A stretch of DNA of 64,000 bases, from assembly GCA_017308135.1 (NCBI GenBank), contig JAFKFM010000006.1, forward strand, positions 313,724 to 377,723, written 5' to 3'. Origin of the DNA: Alphaproteobacteria bacterium. GTDB lineage: Bacteria > Pseudomonadota > Alphaproteobacteria > CACIAM-22H2. Both the position numbers and the translations under genes were made by a program. A model generated the notes under the pieces. It ran no database searches. It saw only the letters and a program-made list of their open reading frames with translations, and was not told the origin of the DNA. How positions within the stretch are numbered: position 1 is the stretch's first letter; every line of letters begins with the position of its first letter. Below are positions 51,974 through 59,926 of this stretch, piece after piece.

Positions 51974-53854
51974 CTATTGGGTCGGGGATCGCCAGCGTCG
52001 TTCGCGCAGAGACTTTTCGACGTCTTTTAGCAGCCCGCGCCAATCGTTTAGCTGTTCTTGGCGGAACAGCCTTGTGGCGGGATACCAAGGCGTGTCGGTT
52101 CGGTCGACGAACCAACGCCACGCCGGTACGCGTTCGAGAAGGAGCCATGTCTCCTTGCCGAGCAGACCGGCGAGATGCGCGACGCTTGTATCGACGGAAA
52201 TTACGAGGTCGATATTCGCGCTGAGCGCGGCGGTTTCGTCGAAATCCGTCAGAAATTGGTCGTACAACTCGATTCGGGACGTTTCAGCGATTTGGAGGCG
52301 GTCGGCCGACGAAATCTCGGTCTGGAGCGCCACAACGCGTAGCCCGGGCGGGATTGCGGCCAAGATGCCTTCCAGCGGCACGGATCTGCGCGTATTCGCG
52401 TCGCGGTTCGGGTTTCCGCTCCAAGCGATCCCAATGACGGGCTGATTTCGCACATTCAAGCGCGATCGCCAAATCTCCACTTTCTCCGGCCGGGGACGGT
52501 ATGGCGTGCGGAGCGCCGGGATATCTTCGATATCGTGATTAAGCGCAGCTGGCAGGCTCATTAACGGAATATGGAAGTCCGCCACCCCGAAATCGGCGGC
52601 GTCGTCCAAAACCGCATCGGCGGAAAGATTGGCGGCCAAAAAATCCCGCAACGACTTTTGGACCAGCATCACAACGCGTGCGCCAGCCTGCTTCAACAGG
52701 TCGATATAGAGAGAAAATTGGAGCGTGTCGCCGAGACCCTGTTCCCACCAGACGATTATGGTTTTACCCACAATATCTTGTTGCCCCGTCCAACGAGGGA
52801 CATTGAATTTCGGATTTCGGATTCGCGGATCCGCCAGATCCCATCGCGATTCATAGGCCTGCCATCCCTCACGGTGGCGTCCGAGTGTCATGAGGACGAT
52901 CGCGCGATTGAGCTGTCCCTGGACGAATGTGGGCTGAATTTCGAGGGCGCGCGTATACGCCGAGAGCGCCTCTTCAAACCGTCCTTGATCCTTCAACGCA
53001 TTACCGAGGTTCGAATAGGCTTCCGCGTAGTCCGGTTTTGCCGCGATCGCGCGATTGGCGTGCGCGACGGATTCGGCGGGTCGGCCCAGATCGTTCAAGA
53101 GGACGGAGAGATTGGAATGTGCGAGGGGCAGGTCAGGTTGGAGCGCAATCGCCTGGTTATAGGCATCGAGCGCGGCCTGCAAATCGCCTAGGCGATGCAA
53201 GACGACCCCGCGGGCCGCATGGGCTTCGGCATGCCCAGGGGCCGCGACGAGGGCCGCGTCGAAACGTGCGAGCGCCAGTTCCAAATTGCTCGTTTCTAGA
53301 TACCGTAGAGCGAGTCGATAATTCAGGATGGCGTTAACGGGGCAACGCCGAACGCCTTGGGTGAGAATGATGTCGGCTTCCGCCGAATTTTTTGCGGATA
53401 ACGCAACATCCGCCAGATTGATATAGGCTTCCGCAAGGGTTGGGTTCGCGTCGATCGCCCGTTTTAGGGCCGTAGCGGCATTGATATACAGGCCCAATTT
53501 GCCGGTCGCGTAACCCAGGGCGTTCCAGGCATCCGCGTAGTTGGGTGACAGATCGACGGCTCGCGCGAACTGGTCGGCGGCGGCCGAATAACTGTCGCGT
53601 TTCAAAAAGGCTTGCCCAAGGTTGTAGCGTAAGGTCGGATCATCGGGCTGCGCTTCGACCGCAATCGCGAAATAACGGTCAGATTCGGCATAATCGCCGA
53701 GCTGACTTAACGCGACCGCATAGAGGTGGATCGCATCGAAACTTTGCGGCTGTCGCGCCAATACCGTGCGATACCCGGCGACGGCGGCCGCGATATTACC
53801 CGCCCGATGGGCCGCGATGGCATTGGTCAGATCTTGTTCCGCAAGGCCGGCCAT
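51974..53854 (-). CDS. TPR protein with GT9-like glycosyltransferase domain
   Basis: A 626-residue protein. Residues 1 to about 340 are ten or so tetratricopeptide repeats (A-D-A-W-N-A-L-G-Y-A-T-G-K-L-G, A-E-A-Y-S-N-L-G-N-A-L-K-D-Q). From about residue 360 a GT-B half of GT9 type is seen: V-W-W-E-Q-G-L-G-D-T-L-Q-F near its start and, near the end, V-I-S-V-D-T-S-V-A-H-L-A-G-L-L-G. TPR-glycosyltransferases of this shape may glycosylate proteins. It lies downstream of an autotransporter gene on the same strand, separated by a terminator. ATG 53854 follows a clear gap. Confidence 0.84.
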   Translation of the reverse strand: MAGLAEQDLTNAIAAHRAGNIAAAVAGYRTVLARQPQSFDAIHLYAVALSQLGDYAESDRYFAIAVEAQPDDPTLRYNLGQAFLKRDSYSAAADQFARAVDLSPNYADAWNALGYATGKLGLYINAATALKRAIDANPTLAEAYINLADVALSAKNSAEADIILTQGVRRCPVNAILNYRLALRYLETSNLELALARFDAALVAAPGHAEAHAARGVVLHRLGDLQAALDAYNQAIALQPDLPLAHSNLSVLLNDLGRPAESVAHANRAIAAKPDYAEAYSNLGNALKDQGRFEEALSAYTRALEIQPTFVQGQLNRAIVLMTLGRHREGWQAYESRWDLADPRIRNPKFNVPRWTGQQDIVGKTIIVWWEQGLGDTLQFSLYIDLLKQAGARVVMLVQKSLRDFLAANLSADAVLDDAADFGVADFHIPLMSLPAALNHDIEDIPALRTPYRPRPEKVEIWRSRLNVRNQPVIGIAWSGNPNRDANTRRSVPLEGILAAIPPGLRVVALQTEISSADRLQIAETSRIELYDQFLTDFDETAALSANIDLVISVDTSVAHLAGLLGKETWLLLERVPAWRWFVDRTDTPWYPATRLFRQEQLNDWRGLLKDVEKSLRERRWRSPTQ

Positions 53855-53878
53855 TTAGGACGTCATATCGCAGCGGCG

Positions 53879-53910
53879 AAAAAGGAAAGTGGGGCCTTTC
53901 GGCCCCACTT
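53879..53910 (-). terminator. Intrinsic terminator of the autotransporter gene
   Basis: Stem AAGTGGGGCC / GGCCCCACTT with a GAAA loop (minus strand), followed by TCCTTTTT. It lies between the autotransporter stop and the TPR/GT9 start. Confidence 0.85.
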
Positions 53911-53933
53911 CATTTCGTCCTTACGTATAGCGC

Positions 53934-56810
53934 TTAGAAGGGCAAGCGCACCCGACCGGTGAACGTGTGACCAACATACTGGTCGCGCAGCGTTAAATCG
54001 TAACCGGCGCCAACCGAAAGATCCTTGGAGTTCGCCAAGCTCAGGCTCCCACCAACCGTCGTCTCACCACGAGCCGGCTTCACGCCCGGCGCGGTGTAAG
54101 TCGTCGCACCCTGGAAGGGGCTGACTGCTTGATCAATCGCCGTGTTGTTCAAGCGATAAGTGTAACCAGCGCGCAACTCGCTCAACAGACGCATATCCGA
54201 GCTGTAGGCGTATGAGTGGTTCAACCGCGCCGACGGACCAACTCGGAACACGTTGCCGGAGGTCGAACCGAAGGTGCCGCGGGCGCCCGTCGACTCCGTA
54301 TAGCTTTCCGTCGTAATACGCACCGCATCGGCGCCCAAGCTCGGCGTGAACGAGAAGTTGGAGGCCAACGGCAGAAGATAACCGACCGCCGCACGTCCGA
54401 AGAAAACATTACCGTCGTACTCGCCACGGCTGGCGCCCGCGCCGGCCACGTTACGGTCAGCCGTAAAGTTCATCCGGGCATAACCGAGGTTGCCCTCAAC
54501 AAACGGCGCACCGAACGAGTACGACCCATACAACATGCCGGTGTAAGTGTCAGACTTAGTCCGGTTGCCGGTCGTCGCCAAACCCTTCTGGTCGGTCGTC
54601 GCACGGCCATAGGCGAACGAAGCGCCGACAATAGCCGCCGTTCCAACCCGCATATCGGCGCCCACGGCGGAACCATAGAAGTCCGACTTGTAACCAAGCG
54701 AGTTGGCTCGAGCGTCCTGATCGCCGGTACCACCGAGCGCTTGAATCCACACATAACGACCGCGCGCTGCATCACCGGATGTGGCCATACCCGCCGCCGA
54801 CTCGCCGGCGGACGCCATGTTGGTAGCGTCCCCAAGGCGAATTGCCGCCAAGCGGGTCTGAACCGGTGTGGCCACGACATTGACGACATTGGTCGCCGTC
54901 GACGTCGAAGATTCAGCCGAACGCGCGGTCGACGGGGCAACAGTTTCGAGCAGAGGCGTATTGATCGAGCCGTTGCTAACGACCGCAGAGCGGATCGAGT
55001 CAGCCGTGCTGTTCTGCACCGCGCCGGTACCCAGCAAGCTAGTCACCGTAGATTGCTGCGTCGTCGATATGGAACCGCCGGTCGTAGTCACCGCCGATAC
55101 GTTAAATGCGCCGACGGTAATGCTGATATTGCCGCCGGCCAAGGCCGTCGCCGTCACCGAGTAGCCCGAAACCGAACTGGTGACCGTCGGCGTTCCGGTG
55201 CCCGCGTTGGCGTTGGTGACGATGTTCGTATACGTGCCCACCGCCGCCGCCGGATTGTTGGTCGGCAGAACGACACGGATCGTGCCCATCGCCGAGGCGT
55301 TGGTCGTCACGTTGTTGAAATTGACCTGACCGAACGTCGTACCGGCCGTCGTCGGCGAGGCGACCGAGATCGCCAAAGTGCCGTTCGCCCCGGACAACGT
55401 ACCCGCGACCGTCAAGACCGACCCCGAGCCAACGCTGATCGTGCCGGTATTGGTGATGGTCTGGCCCGTCGTACCGAAGGTTGCAGCCGCACCAGTCAAC
55501 GCGACGGTGCCCGCGTTCGTGATGCCCGCACCCGCTGGCGAGAACGTCGCACCGTTTGCCAGCGTCAGCGTACCCGCGCTGGAAATCGACGTGGTGTAGG
55601 AACCACCCCATTGCGTTCCGGTCGCCGTAACGGCGCCGGTGATATTGACGGTATTGGTACCGCCACCGCTGGTGATACCGTTCGTCAGTGTACCGCCCGA
55701 CCAGTTCAACACGTTCGTGCCGCTGGCGAAGTTGATGGCGCCCGCCGTACCGGTACCGGTCACCGTGCCGCCCGCCACATTGATCGTACCGCCGGCGCCG
55801 CTGATACCGGCTTTGTTGGTACCAGCCGCCGTCACCGAACCGCCGGAAATGCTGACCGTACCTCCGGTATTCAAAATCGCAATACCGTCAGTCGCCGAAA
55901 TCGTACCACCGGACATGCTCAAACGCACTCCGGCGCCGCCGAGAACGACAGTCGCCGCAGTCGGAGCTGCAGCGGTAATCGTGCCGCCGGAGATGGAAAT
56001 CGCCAAACTCGAACCGGCCGCCGTATTGATCGCCGCACCGGTGCCGGTGTTGGAAATCACGCCACCCGACAGCGCGATCGACGAGCCCGAAGCCGTGTTC
56101 GACGCCACATCGATCGTAGCGCCGGCGCCCGTATTCGTGATCGTGCCGCTCGATTGCGACAGCGTGAAGGTGCCGGTCGTGTTGACGAGGATCGCGTTGG
56201 TCGCGGAACCGTTCGTCGCCGACGAAATCGTTCCGGTATTGGCGATTGCCACGTTACCGGTGCCCTGTACGCTTACCGCAGTGCCAGAAGCCTGGATCGT
56301 ACCGGCATTGCTCAGCGAGCCACTGCCGCCGAAATAAACGGCCGCGTCGGTGCCGCCTTGTGCAGACGAACCACGGATCACGCCGCCCGAGGCGTTCGTG
56401 ATTGCCACCGTGGTGCCGCTGACCGTCGTTACAGCCGAACCAGATGCGATGATCGAACCAGAGTTAATCAAGGCGCCCGACGTCGCAAAGTGGACGACGC
56501 CGCCGGTCGTCGAAGTCGTGATCACCGTCGCGGCCGAAGTCGGCGTCGACAAGGTGCCTGTATTCACGATGCTGGTCGTCGAAGCCGCTCCGGTCGAGGT
56601 GGTCACGGCCGTACCCGACGCATAGACCGCGCCAGAATTGGTGAACACCGTGTTGGCGCTGTTCAGGTTAAATGCCGGGGCAGCGACGCCGCCGCTTACG
56701 GTTCCAAGATTGGACGAGTTCGATGTTGTCGTCTGCGCACCCGCGACGGACACCGTCGCAGCCATAATCGCGAGAACCGACGCTCCGACTCTCAGACTCC
56801 GCATTTGCAT
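53934..56810 (-). CDS. Autotransporter (type Va secretion) with Ser/Thr/Gly-rich passenger
   Basis: A 958-residue protein. The signal peptide is residues 1-26 (M-Q-M-R-S-L-R-V-G-A-S-V-L-A-I-M, cleavage after A-G-A). The passenger to about residue 670 is dominated by G, S, T, N, A repeats with motifs N-T-G-T and G-S-I/G-T-I, predicted to form a right-handed beta-helix. Residues about 680-958 are the translocator: R-Y-V-W-I-Q-A-L-G-G, G-Y-A-R-M-N-F, and a terminal R-V-R-L-P-F ending in Phe, the outer-membrane insertion signal. ATG 56810 follows AGGGA with 7-nt spacing. Adhesion or aggregation is likely but not shown. Confidence 0.9.
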   Translation of the reverse strand: MQMRSLRVGASVLAIMAATVSVAGAQTTTSNSSNLGTVSGGVAAPAFNLNSANTVFTNSGAVYASGTAVTTSTGAASTTSIVNTGTLSTPTSAATVITTSTTGGVVHFATSGALINSGSIIASGSAVTTVSGTTVAITNASGGVIRGSSAQGGTDAAVYFGGSGSLSNAGTIQASGTAVSVQGTGNVAIANTGTISSATNGSATNAILVNTTGTFTLSQSSGTITNTGAGATIDVASNTASGSSIALSGGVISNTGTGAAINTAAGSSLAISISGGTITAAAPTAATVVLGGAGVRLSMSGGTISATDGIAILNTGGTVSISGGSVTAAGTNKAGISGAGGTINVAGGTVTGTGTAGAINFASGTNVLNWSGGTLTNGITSGGGTNTVNITGAVTATGTQWGGSYTTSISSAGTLTLANGATFSPAGAGITNAGTVALTGAAATFGTTGQTITNTGTISVGSGSVLTVAGTLSGANGTLAISVASPTTAGTTFGQVNFNNVTTNASAMGTIRVVLPTNNPAAAVGTYTNIVTNANAGTGTPTVTSSVSGYSVTATALAGGNISITVGAFNVSAVTTTGGSISTTQQSTVTSLLGTGAVQNSTADSIRSAVVSNGSINTPLLETVAPSTARSAESSTSTATNVVNVVATPVQTRLAAIRLGDATNMASAGESAAGMATSGDAARGRYVWIQALGGTGDQDARANSLGYKSDFYGSAVGADMRVGTAAIVGASFAYGRATTDQKGLATTGNRTKSDTYTGMLYGSYSFGAPFVEGNLGYARMNFTADRNVAGAGASRGEYDGNVFFGRAAVGYLLPLASNFSFTPSLGADAVRITTESYTESTGARGTFGSTSGNVFRVGPSARLNHSYAYSSDMRLLSELRAGYTYRLNNTAIDQAVSPFQGATTYTAPGVKPARGETTVGGSLSLANSKDLSVGAGYDLTLRDQYVGHTFTGRVRLPF

Positions 56811-57284
56811 TTTTTTATCCCTATTCAGGAATTTCGACCGTTTATGGCTGGATCACGTACGCGTCGAACGAACGCGTATCACGAAACTATGAGATGTATA
56901 GAAGAGACGTTATGTCAGTCGCAACAGAAATTTCGCGGCCAGATTGGAGAACGCGAGAATCGTCGCCGTCGTGGCAGATGTGCAACATCTAATAAAATAT
57001 AACAGGATCAATTGTTTGATCTAGAAAAGTGCCTAAATCCTCAGCACTATGAAGATTGAAGAAGTCATATCGTATCGCGTCTCACTCCGCATGCACCGCT
57101 TTTCAACGACATACTGATAGTTGATTTTCAATTAACGTCTAGTTTCGTTACAAAATGTACAAATCGCAATAATAATAGTTAGTTATCAGGAGGCGGTGCG
57201 GATTAAATCTGACCTCTGGTCCTCTCTCGTGTCTTATCGCAAACTCGATAGACTAAGGTTAGGCCGCAAATCCGCCGGTAAGAA
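56811..57284. other. A/T-rich divergent intergenic region
   Basis: 474 bp between the autotransporter and the lipoprotein hydrolase, A/T-rich through 56990-57190. An AGGAGG occurs at 57188-57193 but leads to no credible gene. Likely holds promoters for both divergent genes; I could not fix -10/-35 pairs with confidence. Confidence 0.4.
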
Positions 57285-58145
57285 ATGGCAATGGAAAATT
57301 ATCTAGACATCAGCAGGTTTTGGCGGCTTTGCTGCATTTTGTGCATATTTTCGGTATCTGGATGCGCAACGCCCACGCCGGTCGAAAGAATTGAATCGGC
57401 CGATACCCAATCGCGGAGTGCCGGGTTCACGCGTTTACCGCCCGAAGGGCGTTTGCCGACTGTCGCATTCGTAAAGTCAGGCGCTGGCGCGGAGCTTGCC
57501 GTCTATTTTGAAGGCGATGGCTATGCATTCGCCACGCCTTATCTTGCGTCGGACGATCCGACGCCACTTAATCCCCTGGGGCTGAAGTTGGCGCTCGCCG
57601 ATCGACGCACGCGTGTTCTTTACATCGGGCGGCCTTGCCAATTCAGCCCCAACATCGCGCGCACGCCGTGCGCGACACGCTACTGGACGACAGCGCGTTA
57701 TGCCGACGAGATCATCCAGTCCGTCGAATCAGTGCTCGACGCCGAACTTCGTCGACGCCCCGCGCGGACAATTCACCTCGTCGGATATTCCGGCGGTGGC
57801 GCGGTCGCGATTCTCCTCGCCGCGCGCCGCCGCGACATCACGACGATCGTGACGGTCGCGGGCAATCTTGACCATCGCCTGCATACATCGACGTTCAATC
57901 TTCAACCTCTGACTGGCTCGCTCAATCCGCGCGACGTCGCGCGTGAAATCGCGGCGATCCCGCAGATTCATTACGCCGGCGCGCGCGATCCTATCGTGCC
58001 GCCGACGATCGCACGCAGTTTCATGTCGGCACTGCCCAATCAGGCATGCGCGACGATGCAGATCGTCGACGGCGCCACCCATGTCGAGCCTTGGGTCGAT
58101 ATTTGGCCGAGCCTGACCGCGCGTCGGCCGCAATGCCGCAACTGA
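57285..58145 (+). CDS. Lipoprotein alpha/beta hydrolase
   Basis: A 286-residue predicted lipoprotein: hydrophobic n-terminus with lipobox V-S-G-C (C27). The alpha/beta hydrolase triad is visible: nucleophile in G-Y-S-G-G-G, Asp in G-A-R-D-P-I-V-P-P and His in G-A-T-H-V-E-P-W. It is anchored in the envelope and may deacylate or cleave a surface glycolipid. ATG 57285 is used, though a second Met 2 codons on is also possible. It overlaps the Wzy-type gene by 13 bp and starts the right-end cluster. Confidence 0.84.
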   Translation: MAMENYLDISRFWRLCCILCIFSVSGCATPTPVERIESADTQSRSAGFTRLPPEGRLPTVAFVKSGAGAELAVYFEGDGYAFATPYLASDDPTPLNPLGLKLALADRRTRVLYIGRPCQFSPNIARTPCATRYWTTARYADEIIQSVESVLDAELRRRPARTIHLVGYSGGGAVAILLAARRRDITTIVTVAGNLDHRLHTSTFNLQPLTGSLNPRDVAREIAAIPQIHYAGARDPIVPPTIARSFMSALPNQACATMQIVDGATHVEPWVDIWPSLTARRPQCRN

Positions 58146-59926
58146 ACGCGACCGCGGTCTTCGGCACGATCGCACTCGTATTCGCGTTGCTTGCGATCGA
58201 TCCTGTCGCCTACGAGCCTCATCATGTCCGTTGGATCGCCTGCGGGGTTTTCGCCGCGTGTCTCGTTGCCGCAACCGGCGGGCGCGGCCTTGATCCGCGC
58301 CGCGACGGCCTAACGCTCGCGACATACGCGCTGATCTGCGGCGCGGCACTTTCGCTGGCATGGTCCGCCGAGCCGGTCGCCGGTATCGCGTCGCTCGGGC
58401 ACGCAATCGTCGCGACGCTTGTCTTTTTGTGCGCGCGCGCGCTGACGTCGCGCGCACGCGCGGCGCTCGCCCGGATCGTGGCGCTTTGCGTCGCGGCGGT
58501 GCTGACCGCGTGGAGTTTCGGCGTCGGCGCGTGGGGCGGTATCGGCAATCCGAATTTTCTTTCCGAAACGCTCGTTCTCAGCGCCCCGTTCGTAGCGCTC
58601 GCCGCAGGGCGCGAACAGCGGCGCGGCGCGCGATACGTATTCGTGGCTGTGACGATCGTCGCCCTTGCGGCAACGATCATATGGCTTCCGAGCCGCGCGG
58701 GCGCGGTGGCGGCGGGAATGATCGTCTGCGTATTCGCCTTCGCTTTTGCGCCCGTGGCGTTACGTAAAGGCCTTCCGATCGCGGCGATTATCGGCGCCCT
58801 CGCAATCGGATTGATCGTCGTCGACGGACGTCATTTGCACCAATCCTTCGACAGCCGCATGCAACTTTGGACCAACGGCGCCGCGATGCTCGCCGACCGC
58901 CCGATATTGGGGATCGGCCTCGGCGCGTTCGACGCGCTTTATCCGCTTTACCAGGAACGGCATTTGCGGAACCTGCCGCCGGATGCGGCGCCGGTCGTCT
59001 TGCTCGACCGCAAAAGCATCCGGGCGGGCGCGCTCCACAACGAAGCGCTGCAGTTCGTTCTGACGCTGGGCGCGCTCGGCGTCGTCCTGCTCGTCGCATT
59101 TGCAAGCATGTTCATCCGGCAGATGCAACGATCTTTCGCACCCGAGAACAGGCTCGAATTCGCCGCCGCCGCTGCAGGCGTGGCGGGCTGCGCCATCCTC
59201 GCGATGACGGGATTTCCGCTGCAGCTGCCGCACTCCCAAATTCTAACGGCGCTGTTGCTGGCGTTTCTCGTGCCGATGGCGCCGGACGCACCGCCCAAAG
59301 GACTCGCGAGCGCCGCACCGATCTTGCTCGTCCCGCTCGTCGTTTGGTTCGCCGTCCTCGCCTATGGCCAACATCTGTTGGGTCGGAGTTTGGCCACGAT
59401 CGCCACCGATCCGGCCGGGGGGATGGCGCTCGCCCAGCGCGCGCGCCTTTTCGCGTTCGGCGATCCGGCCGCGAAAGCGTGGTCTTTCGTCGCGATCGTG
59501 CGACGCGCCGAACTAGAGCCGGGCTTCGTCCCGGAACGCGCGGCGCTCGATGCCGAATATCGAGCTTCCGATCGGCCACGGAACTCGAGCCTGTTGGTCT
59601 TGAGCGCGCGGCTTCAATACCTCGTCAATTTCGGCGCCGATCCTGCCGACGACGTCGAGGCCGAGCATCTTGCCGACTGGCTGACTGCAAACGCGTCCCG
59701 CATCCAGGACTTTTGGATTCTCGCGGCGGCGCTGAAACTAAAACGCGGCGATCCGCAAGAGGCCGCGCGGCGGATCGAAATCGCGCGCGGTTTGACGCGC
59801 CAGAACGGCGTCGAAGCGTTCCAAGCGCTGCTGGCCGGCATGGCGGATGCTGCGTCTGCGGAAATCGCGGCCGGCCATCGCCGTCGCTTGCCGGTGCAAA
59901 TTCAACTTGGCTTCGATCGTGTTTGA
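58133..59926 (+). CDS. O-antigen ligase/polymerase-like membrane protein with C-terminal helical domain
   Basis: A 597-residue protein. About 12 transmembrane helices cover residues 1-430; the periplasmic loop carries D-S-R-M-Q-L-W, then G-I-G-L-G-A-F-D-A-L-Y-P-L-Y-Q and R-A-G-A-L-H-N-E-A-L-Q-F, the H-N-x-x-L/F motif of Wzy/WaaL enzymes. The last 150 residues are soluble, helical and TPR-like (W-I-L-A-A-A-L-K-L type repeats). This tail is absent from the Wzy-type protein at 28274. ATG 58133 lies inside the upstream gene's last codons; GTG of the next gene overlaps its stop. Confidence 0.83.
   Translation: MPQLNATAVFGTIALVFALLAIDPVAYEPHHVRWIACGVFAACLVAATGGRGLDPRRDGLTLATYALICGAALSLAWSAEPVAGIASLGHAIVATLVFLCARALTSRARAALARIVALCVAAVLTAWSFGVGAWGGIGNPNFLSETLVLSAPFVALAAGREQRRGARYVFVAVTIVALAATIIWLPSRAGAVAAGMIVCVFAFAFAPVALRKGLPIAAIIGALAIGLIVVDGRHLHQSFDSRMQLWTNGAAMLADRPILGIGLGAFDALYPLYQERHLRNLPPDAAPVVLLDRKSIRAGALHNEALQFVLTLGALGVVLLVAFASMFIRQMQRSFAPENRLEFAAAAAGVAGCAILAMTGFPLQLPHSQILTALLLAFLVPMAPDAPPKGLASAAPILLVPLVVWFAVLAYGQHLLGRSLATIATDPAGGMALAQRARLFAFGDPAAKAWSFVAIVRRAELEPGFVPERAALDAEYRASDRPRNSSLLVLSARLQYLVNFGADPADDVEAEHLADWLTANASRIQDFWILAAALKLKRGDPQEAARRIEIARGLTRQNGVEAFQALLAGMADAASAEIAAGHRRRLPVQIQLGFDRV

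Noticed and set aside
54216-57002. 928-codon open frame opposite the autotransporter
   Set aside because: Antisense to a protein with clear signal peptide, repeats and terminal Phe; the length reflects the low number of stops opposite a G/A/T/S-rich gene.
57188-57303. AGGAGG followed by a 36-codon GTG frame
   Set aside because: The ribosome site is only 2 nt from the GTG, the frame has no recognisable content and it runs into the hydrolase gene.
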